Below, in pieces: positions 1 through 7,847 of a stretch of DNA of 48,371 nucleotides. The position numbers and the translations under genes were made by a program. The stretch is taken from contig DATHGT010000273.1 of NCBI GenBank assembly GCA_035317605.1, forward strand, positions 1 through 48,371, given 5' to 3'. This stretch comes from DATHGT01 sp035317605. Its GTDB lineage: Bacteria; Methylomirabilota; Methylomirabilia; Rokubacteriales; CSP1-6. The first letter of the stretch is position 1. Each line of letters opens with the position of its first letter. The notes under the pieces were generated by a model, which saw only the letters and a list, made by a program, of their open reading frames with translations, made no database searches and had not been told where the DNA came from.

Positions 1-1
1 C

Positions 2-118
2 GCCGAGATCGAGCACGCGGCCGCGCACCGCGGCGAGCCCACGGCCAAGCTGCCGGGAGAAGTGGCGCCGGGCGAGCCCGCTCCGGACGTGAGCGCGCAG
101 AAGGACCACGCCGCCTGA
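2..118 (+). CDS. C-terminal end of an unidentified protein (5' partial)
   Basis: An open frame enters from the left edge and ends at TGA 116-118, giving 38 residues rich in Ala, Pro, Glu and charged side chains and ending KDHAA. It has the GC-rich codon use of its neighbours. Such a tail looks like a disordered C-terminus and carries no recognisable domain, so no function can be given. It is followed after about 20 bases by the promoter-like sequence of the tRNA gene. Confidence 0.45.
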   Translation, partial: AEIEHAAAHRGEPTAKLPGEVAPGEPAPDVSAQKDHAA

Positions 119-138
119 GCCGCGCGCGGGGCCACGCC

Positions 139-167
139 TTGCGGCGCCCCCCGGTCCCCGGTATCCT
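139..167 (+). promoter_or_regulatory. Putative sigma-70-type promoter of tRNA-Leu/tig
   Basis: TTGCGG (139-144) and TATCCT (162-167) are separated by 17 bases and lie 17 bases before the tRNA. Each hexamer matches the consensus at four of six positions. In such GC-rich DNA this is suggestive only. It would drive the tRNA and possibly tig, which begins 12 bases after the tRNA. Confidence 0.4.
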
Positions 168-184
168 GCACTCGCGTAAATCAG

Positions 185-272
185 GCGAGAGTGGCGAAAC
201 TGGCAGACGCGCTGGACTTAGGATCCAGTGGGCCAAAAACCCTTGGGGGTTCGACTCCCCCCTCTCGCACCA
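185..272 (+). tRNA. tRNA-Leu (anticodon UAG)
   Basis: The acceptor stem GCGAGAG (185-191) pairs with CTCTCGC (262-268), followed by discriminator A and an encoded CCA (270-272). The anticodon stem CTGGA/TCCAG closes the loop CTTAGGA, with anticodon TAG at 219-221 reading CUA and, by wobble, other CUN codons. A long variable arm (GTGGGCC...) marks a class II tRNA, as expected for Leu. The T arm GGGGG-TTCGACT-CCCCC is perfect. The gene lies 12 bases before tig, so the two may share a transcript. Confidence 0.97.
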
Positions 273-284
273 ATCGGAGAGTCG

Positions 285-1559
285 ATGAAGGTCGAGGTCA
301 CGGACGTCGAGGCGTGCAAGCGGCGGGTCGCGGTGGAAGCGCCGATCGAAGTGGTAAATGAGCAATGGGAGAGCGCGTACGGTCGCGTGCAGAAGCAGGC
401 GCGGCTGCCGGGATTCCGTAAGGGCCACGTCCCGCGCTCGCTCGTGAAGGTGCACTTCGCCGACGACGTGCGTCGCGAGGTCGCCGAGCACCTGATTCCG
501 GAGGTCTACCGGCAGGCCCTCAGCGAAGCGCGGCTCGATCCCGTGAACGAGCCCGACATCCAGGACTTGCGTCTCGAAGAGGGCGCGCCGCTGAGCTTCG
601 TGGCCGTCGTCGAGGTCAAGCCAGAGATCGCCCTCACCGACTACGCCGGCGTCGAGGTCGAGCACGCGCCGACCACGATCACCAGCGAGCGCGTCGACGA
701 GACCCTGGAGCGCATGCGCGAGCAACAGGCGGAGTTCAATCTGGTCGACCGCGCCGCCGCCCCCGGCGACCTCGTGATCGTCGACTACACGCTCAACGTC
801 GAAGGCCAGGAGCCCTCGACCCAGAGCGGCTACGCGTTCGTGGTCGGCGACGGCTCGGTGATGCGCGAGATCGACGAGGCGGCCGTCGGCATGCGGGCGG
901 GCGACCAGCGTGAGGTCGGCTTTCGCTTCCCGGACGATCACCGGCGCGAAGAGCTGCGCGGCAAGCCGGGCACCGCGGCCTTCAAGGTGGTCGAGGTCAA
1001 GGAAAAGGTCCTGCCCGCCCTCGACGACGAGCTGGCGAAATCGCTGGGCCAGTTCGACGACCTCGCCGCCCTCCGCGCCGAGGTGCAGACGCAGCTCGAG
1101 ACGCGCCAGGCCAGCGAGGACCGCCAGACCCTCGAGGACAAGATCGTCGACGCGCTCCTCGCCCGCCATACTTTCGGCATTCCCGAATCGCTGGTGATGC
1201 GGCAGATCGCGCATCAGGTCGAGCACGCGCGCGAGCGCATGCGCCGGCAGGGCATCGATCCCGACCGGCTGCCGTGGGACTACGACAAGCTCATGGGCGA
1301 GCTGCGTCCGGGCGCCGAGCGCTCGGTGCGACGCGCGCTGCTGCTCGAAGCGGTCGCCGCGCGGGAAGGCCTCTCCGCGACCGACGCCGACGTCGACGCC
1401 GAGGTCGAGAAGATCGCCCAGGCCGGCCAGCGTCCGACCCCCGCCGTACGGCGTATGATGGAGAAGAGCGGAGATCTCGACGCGTTGCGACGGGGGCTCC
1501 GCGAGCGAATGACGCTACAATTCCTGATCGACCGCGCACAGATCCGCCCAGCGGCGTAG
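285..1559 (+). CDS. tig: Trigger factor, ribosome-bound chaperone and prolyl isomerase
   Basis: The product (424 aa) should bind at the ribosome exit tunnel and shield nascent chains. The N-terminal ribosome-binding signature GFRKGHVP lies at residues 43-50, a variant of the usual GFRxGxxP. An FKBP-like isomerase segment follows at about 150-240, and then a charged, helical C-terminal chaperone domain. I chose the ATG at 285, with GGAGA six bases upstream, because the open frame otherwise runs back into the tRNA. It is followed by clpP and clpX, the common tig-clpP-clpX order. Length and motifs are normal for the family. Confidence 0.97.
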   Translation: MKVEVTDVEACKRRVAVEAPIEVVNEQWESAYGRVQKQARLPGFRKGHVPRSLVKVHFADDVRREVAEHLIPEVYRQALSEARLDPVNEPDIQDLRLEEGAPLSFVAVVEVKPEIALTDYAGVEVEHAPTTITSERVDETLERMREQQAEFNLVDRAAAPGDLVIVDYTLNVEGQEPSTQSGYAFVVGDGSVMREIDEAAVGMRAGDQREVGFRFPDDHRREELRGKPGTAAFKVVEVKEKVLPALDDELAKSLGQFDDLAALRAEVQTQLETRQASEDRQTLEDKIVDALLARHTFGIPESLVMRQIAHQVEHARERMRRQGIDPDRLPWDYDKLMGELRPGAERSVRRALLLEAVAAREGLSATDADVDAEVEKIAQAGQRPTPAVRRMMEKSGDLDALRRGLRERMTLQFLIDRAQIRPAA

Positions 1560-1591
1560 CGCGCGGCGCCGCGGACACAGAGAGGGGAAAT

Positions 1592-2233
1592 ATGATGGCG
1601 TTGGTTCCGATGGTGATCGAGCAGACCCCGCGGGGCGAGCGGGCGTTCGACATCTTTTCGCGGCTGCTCAAGGAGCGCATCATCTTCCTGCCGACCTTCA
1701 TCGAGGACGAGCTGGCGAACCTCGTGATCGCCCAGATGCTGTTCCTGGAGGCCGAGGATCCCGACAAGGACATCTACCTCTACATCAACTCGCCGGGCGG
1801 CTCGGTCACCGCGGGGATGGCGATCTACGACACCATGCAGTACGTCAAGCCTGCGATCTCGACCATTTGCATGGGACAGGCCGCCTCCATGGGCGCGCTG
1901 CTGCTCTGCGCCGGCTCCAGAGGCAAGCGCTTCGCCCTGCCCCACGCGCGGATCATGATCCACCAGCCGCTCGGCGGCGTGCAGGGCCAGGCCACCGACA
2001 TCGACATCCAGGCCAAGGAGATCCTCCGCATGCGCGAGGAGCTGAACCGCATCCTCGTGCACCACACCGGCCAGTCGATGGAAAAGATCCAGAAGGACAC
2101 CGACCGGGACTTTTTCATGACCGCCGAGCAGGCCCGCGACTATAAGATCGTCGACGAAGTGATCTCCTCCAAGCCGACCACGCGGGCGGTGAGTGAGGCG
2201 GCGGGGCTGGCCGCCGCTCAGTCCCACCCCTGA
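1592..2233 (+). CDS. clpP: ATP-dependent Clp protease proteolytic subunit
   Basis: This 213-residue serine peptidase forms the tetradecameric chamber fed by ClpX. The catalytic triad is visible: Ser99 in GQAASMGA, His124 in MIHQP, and Asp173 in TDRDFF. These are each offset by two from the mature E. coli numbering, a good sign of intact structure. The ATG at 1592 is chosen because AGAGGGGAAA lies just upstream and because the open frame upstream is only the shadow of tig. A second ATG follows at 1595. clpX starts 12 bases after its stop, so the two are surely co-transcribed. Confidence 0.98.
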   Translation: MMALVPMVIEQTPRGERAFDIFSRLLKERIIFLPTFIEDELANLVIAQMLFLEAEDPDKDIYLYINSPGGSVTAGMAIYDTMQYVKPAISTICMGQAASMGALLLCAGSRGKRFALPHARIMIHQPLGGVQGQATDIDIQAKEILRMREELNRILVHHTGQSMEKIQKDTDRDFFMTAEQARDYKIVDEVISSKPTTRAVSEAAGLAAAQSHP

Positions 2234-2245
2234 GGGAAACGACCG

Positions 2246-3493
2246 ATGGCCCGAACGCGCGAAGGCAACGGCACCTTGAAGTGCTCGTTCTGCGGCAAGA
2301 GCCAGAACGACGTGCGCAAGCTCATCGCCGGGCCCACCGTGTACATCTGCGACGAGTGCATCGAGCTCTGCAACGACATCATCGCGGAGGAGTGGGAGGA
2401 GGAGAAGAGCCGGGAGATCCGGAGCCTCCCCAAGCCGGCCGAGATCAAGACCGTCCTCGATCAATATGTGGTCGGCCAGGACCGCGCCAAGAAAGTCCTC
2501 TCCGTGGCCGTCCACAATCACTACAAGCGCATCGAGTCCGGCAACGACGCGGGCGACGTGGAGCTGCAGAAGTCGAACATCCTGCTCATCGGTCCCACCG
2601 GCTCGGGCAAGACCCTCCTCGCCCAGACCCTGGCCAAGATGCTGCGGGTGCCGTTCACGATCGCAGACGCCACCACGCTGACCGAAGCCGGGTATGTCGG
2701 AGAGGATGTTGAAAATATCATTCTGCGGCTGCTGCAAGCAGCGGATTACGACGTCGAACGAGCAGAACGAGGAATCGTCTACATCGACGAGATCGATAAA
2801 ATAGCCCGCAAGTCCGAGAACCCGTCGATCACCCGCGACGTGTCGGGCGAGGGCGTGCAGCAGGCCCTGCTCAAGATCCTCGAGGGCACGGTGGCCAACG
2901 TGCCGCCCCAGGGCGGGCGCAAGCATCCGCACCAGGAGTTCATCCAGGTCGACACCAGCAACGTGCTGTTCGTCTGCGGCGGGGCCTTCGTAGGACTCGA
3001 CAAGATCATCGAGACCCGCGTGGGACGCTCGGGTATGGGCTTCGGCGCCGAGATCAAGAGCCGCGACGAGCGGCGCATCGGCGACCTGCTGACCATGATC
3101 CAGCCCGAGGACCTGCTCAAGTACGGGCTGATCCCCGAGTTCGTCGGGCGGCTGCCCGTCATCGCCACCCTGCACGACCTCGACGACGGCGCCCTCGTCC
3201 GCATCCTCAAAGAACCCAAGAACGCGATCATCAAGCAGTACCAGAAGTACTTCGACCTCGAGAAGGTGCGGCTGAAGTTCACCGACGACGCCGTGGCCGC
3301 CATCGCCCGCGAAGCGCTCAAGCGCGGCACCGGCGCGCGCGGCCTGCGCGCGATCCTCGAGGAGGTCATGCTCGAGATCATGTACGAGCTGCCCTCGATC
3401 CAGGGGTTGAAGGAGTGCATCATCACTCGCGAGGTCATCATGAACCGCGAGGCGCCTCTGCTCGTCTCCGAAGCCAAGGAGCAGAGCGCGTAG
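2246..3493 (+). CDS. clpX: ATP-dependent Clp protease ATP-binding subunit ClpX
   Basis: This AAA+ unfoldase (415 aa) recognises substrates and threads them into ClpP. A C4 zinc finger uses Cys13, Cys16, Cys35 and Cys38. Walker A GPTGSGKT is at 116-123, Walker B reads IVYIDEIDK, and the GYVG pore loop and RKSENPS loop are present. The ClpP-docking tripeptide is MGF (in GMGFGAEI) rather than the E. coli IGF, a conservative variant. It is the third gene of tig-clpP-clpX. rsmI follows in another frame, with no lon gene beside it. Confidence 0.98.
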   Translation: MARTREGNGTLKCSFCGKSQNDVRKLIAGPTVYICDECIELCNDIIAEEWEEEKSREIRSLPKPAEIKTVLDQYVVGQDRAKKVLSVAVHNHYKRIESGNDAGDVELQKSNILLIGPTGSGKTLLAQTLAKMLRVPFTIADATTLTEAGYVGEDVENIILRLLQAADYDVERAERGIVYIDEIDKIARKSENPSITRDVSGEGVQQALLKILEGTVANVPPQGGRKHPHQEFIQVDTSNVLFVCGGAFVGLDKIIETRVGRSGMGFGAEIKSRDERRIGDLLTMIQPEDLLKYGLIPEFVGRLPVIATLHDLDDGALVRILKEPKNAIIKQYQKYFDLEKVRLKFTDDAVAAIAREALKRGTGARGLRAILEEVMLEIMYELPSIQGLKECIITREVIMNREAPLLVSEAKEQSA

Positions 3494-4185
3494 ATCGACC
3501 GGGCACCCTGTTCGTCGTCGCCACGCCGCTGGGGAATCTCGAAGATATTTCGGCGCGGGCGTTGCGGACGCTGCGCGAGGTCGACGTCGTGGCGTGCGAG
3601 GACACGCGGCGGACCCGCGGGCTGCTGACCCACTTCGAGATCCACACACCGACCGTCAGTTACTACGAGCACAACAAGCTGGCGCGAGGACCGCAGCTCT
3701 TGCGCCAGCTCGCCGAGGGCCGGTCGATCGCGCTGGTGACCGACGCCGGCACGCCGGGAATTTCCGACCCGGGATTTCTGCTCGTGCGCGAGGCTCGCGC
3801 GGCGGGGATACCGGTCGTGCCGGTGCCGGGGCCGTCGGCGGTGGTCACCGCGCTCAGCGCCGCCGGCGTTCCCGCCGACCGCTTCGTGTTCGACGGGTTC
3901 CCGCCGTTCAAGCCCGGGCGGCGGTTGAATCGGCTGCGCGCGCTCCGCGAGCTCGAGACCACGGTCGTGCTGTACGAATCGCCCCACCGGATCGTCGCCA
4001 CGCTGGAGGCGGTCCATGAGGTCTGGGGCGACGTCCCGCTGGTGGTCGCCCGCGAGCTGACCAAGCAGTTCGAGGAGATCGTCACGGCCACGCCGTCGGA
4101 GCATCTCGCGCGGCTCGCCGCCGCGCCGATTCGCGGCGAGTTCACGCTGGTGATTCCCGGCGTGCCGGCGACTCCGGACGCGTGA
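3415..4185 (+). CDS. rsmI: 16S rRNA 2'-O-ribose C1402 methyltransferase RsmI
   Basis: The tetrapyrrole-methylase-fold motifs are in order: GTLFVVATPLGNLEDIS near the N-terminus, CEDTRRTRGLL, DAGTPGISDPG (SAM site) and PGPSAVVTALSAAG. The enzyme methylates the ribose of C1402 in the ribosomal decoding centre. The start is uncertain. The only ATG, GTG or TTG in frame before the conserved region is GTG 3415, lying 79 bases inside clpX, which gives a basic, His-rich leader of about 30 residues. E. coli RsmI has a leader of about 13 residues before the same motif, so a short extension is expected. It converges on the next gene, with only three bases between stops. Confidence 0.9.
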   Translation: MHHHSRGHHEPRGASARLRSQGAERVDRPGTLFVVATPLGNLEDISARALRTLREVDVVACEDTRRTRGLLTHFEIHTPTVSYYEHNKLARGPQLLRQLAEGRSIALVTDAGTPGISDPGFLLVREARAAGIPVVPVPGPSAVVTALSAAGVPADRFVFDGFPPFKPGRRLNRLRALRELETTVVLYESPHRIVATLEAVHEVWGDVPLVVARELTKQFEEIVTATPSEHLARLAAAPIRGEFTLVIPGVPATPDA

Positions 4186-4188
4186 CGC

Positions 4189-4743
4189 TCAGTCGGCCCG
4201 GCGGAGCGCCGCGCTGACCGGGAGCTCGAAGCCTTCGGCCTGGAGGCGGACGGAGAACGACAGGATCTCCAGGCTCTCGATGTCGCCGGTCTCGGGATTG
4301 AGCCGGGCGATCACGTCGTCGCCGAGCTCCTCGGTCTCCTGCTCCGCGTAGGGCGGGCGACTGGAGATGTGGAGGGTGTAGCCCTGCCGGTCGTAGTGAA
4401 AGGTCAGCTTGGCGGTCATACGGGCGCTCCGATAGCGTAGCGCGCGGGCCGCGTACGCGGTCACGATGAAGGCGCCGGCCGGCGCGCGCGAATCGTCCAC
4501 GACCACGATCACGTGCCGTCCTCGCCCGCCCTCGGTGTAACGCCGAGAAAACAGGAATCTCGACCCGGCCGCGAGCCCGCGCCGGACCACCTCCGGATCG
4601 GCCAGGACTTCCGCGAGTGCGGTGCGGCGCGCGGGCAACAGGTCAGGGTGATGCTGCTCGATCCGAAGCTCGCGATCGCGCGGAAGATCGACCTCGCGGC
4701 CGAGCCAGGGACACGGGAAACGGCCGGGGGCCGGATCGGGCAT
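4189..4743 (-). CDS. Fusion of a PBECR/RelE-like toxin-type domain and a DUF2283 domain
   Basis: This 184-residue protein has two parts. Residues about 10-103 (starting CPWLGREVDL, with QHHPDLL and SRFLFSRRY, ending IVTAYAARAL) resemble the small PBECR/RelE-like fold proteins found as phage- or toxin-related nucleases. Residues about 109-170 (KLTFHYDRQGYTLHI, then ETEELGDDVIARLNPETGDI) match DUF2283, a small domain often encoded beside such proteins as a likely antitoxin. Here both lie in one frame with no stop between them; Met109 could be an internal start for DUF2283 alone. Family assignment comes from memory of sequence patterns. The start at 4743 is an ATG. Confidence 0.65.
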   Translation of the reverse strand: MPDPAPGRFPCPWLGREVDLPRDRELRIEQHHPDLLPARRTALAEVLADPEVVRRGLAAGSRFLFSRRYTEGGRGRHVIVVVDDSRAPAGAFIVTAYAARALRYRSARMTAKLTFHYDRQGYTLHISSRPPYAEQETEELGDDVIARLNPETGDIESLEILSFSVRLQAEGFELPVSAALRRAD

Positions 4744-4829
4744 GCCCCTCGATTAACATTCGGTACGCCCCGTGCCAATGTCCAATAACAGATACATCTC
4801 TAACGGAAGATTCGCGGCGCGGCGCGGTT

Positions 4830-4848
4830 CTTGCCGTGGCGCGGCAAG
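4830..4848 (-). terminator. Hairpin downstream of the sugar dehydrogenase gene
   Basis: A perfect 7-bp stem (CTTGCCG at 4830-4836, CGGCAAG at 4842-4848) with a 5-base loop lies 18 bases past the stop of the minus-strand dehydrogenase. No T-run follows on that strand, so it is a weak terminator candidate. It also lies upstream of the PBECR-DUF2283 gene. Confidence 0.4.
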
Positions 4849-4866
4849 CCGTGGCGACCTTCCGAT

Positions 4867-5994
4867 CTAACGATTCTCGAGGCGGACGATGCGGCCCTTC
4901 GCGTGGTCGGTGAGCAGGTAGATCAGGCCGTCGGGGCCCTGGCGGACGTCGCGCACCCGGTCGCCGTCGATCGAGTAGCGCGTCTCGTCGGTGACGCGGC
5001 CCTCGGCGATTCTGAGGCGAACGAGGCCACCGGGAGTGAGCGAGCCGACGAGGAGATCGCCGCGCCAGTCGGGGAAGGCGCCGCCGGTGTAGAACGTCGC
5101 ACCTGACGGGGCGATGACCGGGTCCCAGTAGTAGACCGGCTGCTCCATGCCGGCCTTCGCCGTGCCCTCGCCGATCTTTCCGCCCCAGTACTCGATGCCG
5201 TAGCTGATCACCGGCCAGCCGTAGTTGCGGCCGGGCTGCGGATGATTCAGCTCGTCCCCGCCGCGGGCGCCGTGCTCCACCGTCCACAAGTCCCCGCGGG
5301 CGTCGAGGGCGGCCGCCTGGACGTTGCGATGACCGTACGACCAGATCTCGTGACGGACACCCTCGCGGCCGACGAACGGATTGTCGCGCGGTACCGTGCC
5401 GTCGGCGTTGAGGCGGACGATCTTGCCGATCGTGGTGGCGAGATCCTGGACGTACTCGCGCGAGTTCCGATCGCCGAGGGTCACGAACAGCGTGCCGTCC
5501 GGACGAAAGACCAGCCGCGAGCCCCAGTGAATGCTCGTGCCGACCTTCGGCTCCTGGCGCCAGATCACCCGCGTGTCCTCGAGCCCGCGCTCGCCGAGCC
5601 GCCCGCGCGCCACCGCGACGCCGGCGCCACCCGGCCCGGGCTCCGAGAACGAGAGGTAGACCAGCCGGTCCTGGGCGAACCGCGGACTGGGCGCGACGTC
5701 GAGCAAGCCGCCCTGGCCGCCGGCGCGAACCTCCGGCACGCCCGTGAGTGGTTGGGACAGCTCTCCGCTGCGACTCACCATGCGTAGCCGCCCGGCGCGC
5801 TCGGTCACCAGCATGCGGCCGTCGGGAAGGAACGCGAGGCCCCACGGATGCTCGAGCCCTCGCGCGACATCGACCAGTCGTCCTGGCAGCGGGCTCGGCT
5901 TCGGCGTGGGCGAGCGAGGCGCGTCCTGCCCCAGCGCGGGAACCACCAGCACGAGCACGGCGACGGCGGCGACGAACGTCCGGCGAATGACCAT
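4867..5994 (-). CDS. Secreted PQQ-dependent sugar dehydrogenase (glucose/sorbosone dehydrogenase family)
   Basis: This 375-residue protein begins with a signal peptide (MVIRRTFVAAVAVLVLVVPA then LGQ) and so probably acts in the periplasm. The six-bladed propeller of the GSDH family is recognisable from LEHPWGLAFLPDGRMLVTER, GGLLDVAPSP, HWGSRLVFRPDGTLFVTLGD, WSYGHRNVQ and GRNYGWPVISYG. The family oxidises aldoses or sorbosone using PQQ and passes electrons to the respiratory chain; the substrate here is unknown. The ATG at 5994 is preferred over an upstream start because it begins the signal peptide. The gene stands alone and is divergent from the lipoprotein gene at 6181. Confidence 0.9.
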   Translation of the reverse strand: MVIRRTFVAAVAVLVLVVPALGQDAPRSPTPKPSPLPGRLVDVARGLEHPWGLAFLPDGRMLVTERAGRLRMVSRSGELSQPLTGVPEVRAGGQGGLLDVAPSPRFAQDRLVYLSFSEPGPGGAGVAVARGRLGERGLEDTRVIWRQEPKVGTSIHWGSRLVFRPDGTLFVTLGDRNSREYVQDLATTIGKIVRLNADGTVPRDNPFVGREGVRHEIWSYGHRNVQAAALDARGDLWTVEHGARGGDELNHPQPGRNYGWPVISYGIEYWGGKIGEGTAKAGMEQPVYYWDPVIAPSGATFYTGGAFPDWRGDLLVGSLTPGGLVRLRIAEGRVTDETRYSIDGDRVRDVRQGPDGLIYLLTDHAKGRIVRLENR

Positions 5995-6180
5995 GTCGAC
6001 AGTCTGCGCGCGCCCCACGCCCGCGACAACTGGGGCGCGTTGACGAGTGCGAACCGCCGCTCTATCCTGCGCGCGACCGACGACACAGGGAGACATCGTG
6101 ATCCGCGACCGTGCTTCTCGATCCTCGAAGCGCTTGGGTGAGCCGACGGGGCCTCCCTGGGCGATGAGGAATCTCGCGAA

Positions 6181-6759
6181 ATGACCGGCCCGCGCGCGCG
6201 CCTGGCGCTGATCGCATTCGGCCTGTTCGCCGCCGCCTGTTCCACGGTGCCTCCCGCATCAGACTCGGGAGCGGTGGTGTCGGCCTGGGTCGAGATGGTT
6301 CCCGGTGGCGGCGCCGAGGTCCGGGCCATCACCGGCGAAACGACGTGCCCGGCGCTGACCGTCGACGGCGGCCCGCGCCTGATGCAGGTCCGCGCTCTGG
6401 CCGACGGCAAGGACTTCCCCGTCGCCGTCTGCGTGGCGCCGTTGCCCGCGGGCGCGCGGAGCGCGGCGGTCACCGGGCGGGCCCTGCCGCTGCCGAAGTC
6501 GGCGCCCCGACGGATTCTGGTGATCGGGGACATGATCGTGGGCACCGGTGGGACCGCGCTCGACGATCCGATCACCCAGAGCCTCACCGGCATGATCATC
6601 GACGGGGCGAACGTCACCACGGGGAAGACGTCGCACGGCTTCGGGTACGTCACGATGGAGCCGCTGGCCGAAGGCTGGCGAGCGACGGTCCACGACGTCG
6701 AGGGCCGCCCCGTGACTGAGTGCGCGCTCGCCCGCGGAACACTCACGTGCGCGCCGTGA
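6181..6759 (+). CDS. Lipoprotein resembling a metallophosphoesterase that has lost its catalytic core
   Basis: This 192-residue product starts with a lipoprotein signal (LIAFGLFAAAC, lipid-accepting Cys20). The next part (WVEMVPGGGAEVRAIT, CPALTVDG, FPVAVCVAPLPAGARSA, then PRRILVIGD) looks like the N-terminal domain and first strand of secreted metallophosphoesterases, where the GD is normally followed by TGCR and the metal-binding core. Here it runs straight into GTGGTALDDP and HGFGYVTMEPLAEGW, which resemble the end of the same family. No other metal motifs (GNH, HxP) are present. I infer an internal in-frame loss of the core. The stop overlaps the asparaginase start as GTGA. Confidence 0.55.
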   Translation: MTGPRARLALIAFGLFAAACSTVPPASDSGAVVSAWVEMVPGGGAEVRAITGETTCPALTVDGGPRLMQVRALADGKDFPVAVCVAPLPAGARSAAVTGRALPLPKSAPRRILVIGDMIVGTGGTALDDPITQSLTGMIIDGANVTTGKTSHGFGYVTMEPLAEGWRATVHDVEGRPVTECALARGTLTCAP

Positions 6760-7757
6760 TCGCGCGCAAGCCTCGCGTGGCGTTGATCGGCACGGGCGGG
6801 ACGATCGGGAGCTTGGGCCGACACCCACTCGACTGGGAATACATGGACCACGGGCTCCGCGAGGAGCCCGCCGGGCTGCTCGCGCGGCTGCCCGAGGCCG
6901 CGCGCGAGATCGACGTCGTGACCGTGCCCTTCCGCTCGCTGTCGAGCGCGAAGCTCGGCCCGCCCGAATGGCTCGAGATCAACGAGCTCGTCCACCGGAC
7001 GGTCGAGAGCGAGCGTCCCGACGGCGTCGTCATCACCCACGGCACGGCCACGCTGGAAGAGACCGCGTACTTCCTGAACCTCACGCTCAAGGTCGACGTC
7101 CCGGTCGTGCTGGTCGGCTCCCAGCGGCCGGCCAACATGATCTCGAGCGACGCGGCGATGAACCTGCTCGGCGCGCTACGGGTCGCGGGATCGTCCGAGG
7201 CCCGCGGGCTCGGGGTGCTCGTGCTGCTGAACGACGAGATCCAGGCCGCGCGCGAGGTGACCAAGACGTCGACGTCGCGATTGGAGACGTTTCGCAGCCA
7301 CGACCTCGGCATGCTCGGCTACGCCGACGCCGACGGCTGCGTGGCGATTTACCGGCGGCCCGCGCGTCGCCACGCGCCCGACACGGAGTTCGACGTCCGC
7401 GGGCGGCGTGAGCTGCCGCGCGTGGACATCGCGTATTCGTACGCCGGCGCCGACGGCACCGCGATCGACGCGTTCGTCGCGGCCGGCGCCCGTGGCATCG
7501 TCGCCGCGAGCCTCGCCCCCGCCGCCAACACGACCGGCGAGCTGGACGCGCTCCGCGCCGCTCGCGCCAAGGGCGTGCTGATCGTCCAGTCCACGCGCGC
7601 CGGCAGCGGCCGCGTGCTTCCTCGCGCGGTCTTCCGCGAACACGGCTTCGTCCCCGCGGACAACCTCAATCCCCAGAAGGCCCGCGTGCTCGCGATGCTC
7701 GCCCTCACCCGCACCGACGACCCGCGCGACGTCGAGCGCATGTTCACCGAGTATTGA
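6756..7757 (+). CDS. Asparaginase/glutaminase-family protein with the catalytic Asp replaced by Ala
   Basis: This 333-residue protein is clearly of the type II L-asparaginase fold: IGTGGTIGS (nucleophile Thr16), THGTATLEETAYFLNLTL, VGSQRP, and NDEIQAAREVTKTSTSRLETF with Lys170. The family deamidates asparagine using a Thr-Asp-Lys triad; here the usual HGTD is HGTA, so the Asp is Ala98 (GCC at 7047-7049). Either activity is changed or the substrate differs. GTG 6756 is chosen because it overlaps the previous TGA as GTGA. There is no signal peptide, so it is probably cytoplasmic. Confidence 0.88.
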   Translation: MIARKPRVALIGTGGTIGSLGRHPLDWEYMDHGLREEPAGLLARLPEAAREIDVVTVPFRSLSSAKLGPPEWLEINELVHRTVESERPDGVVITHGTATLEETAYFLNLTLKVDVPVVLVGSQRPANMISSDAAMNLLGALRVAGSSEARGLGVLVLLNDEIQAAREVTKTSTSRLETFRSHDLGMLGYADADGCVAIYRRPARRHAPDTEFDVRGRRELPRVDIAYSYAGADGTAIDAFVAAGARGIVAASLAPAANTTGELDALRAARAKGVLIVQSTRAGSGRVLPRAVFREHGFVPADNLNPQKARVLAMLALTRTDDPRDVERMFTEY

Positions 7758-7763
7758 CTCCAT

Positions 7764-7829
7764 GGGGGCCCCGAAATGGCCCCCAAACCCCCAAACGCTC
7801 GGGGCGTCCAGGCAAAGCCCGGACGCCCC
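7764..7829 (+). terminator. Two inverted repeats between asparaginase and hydantoinase genes
   Basis: GGGGGCC/GGCCCCC (7764-7770 and 7778-7784, loop 7) and GGGGCGTCC/GGACGCCCC (7801-7809 and 7821-7829, loop 11) are both perfect. Neither is followed by a T-run. The second ends 18 bases before the hydantoinase start and could be part of its 5' leader rather than a terminator. Confidence 0.4.
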
Positions 7830-7847
7830 TCGATACCGGAGGACGTC

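Noticed and set aside
1280..3649. Very long open frame (789 codons) on the minus strand across clpP and clpX
   Set aside because: It is the antisense shadow of conserved genes in GC-rich DNA; the translation is low-complexity and Leu/Asp/His-rich with no domain.
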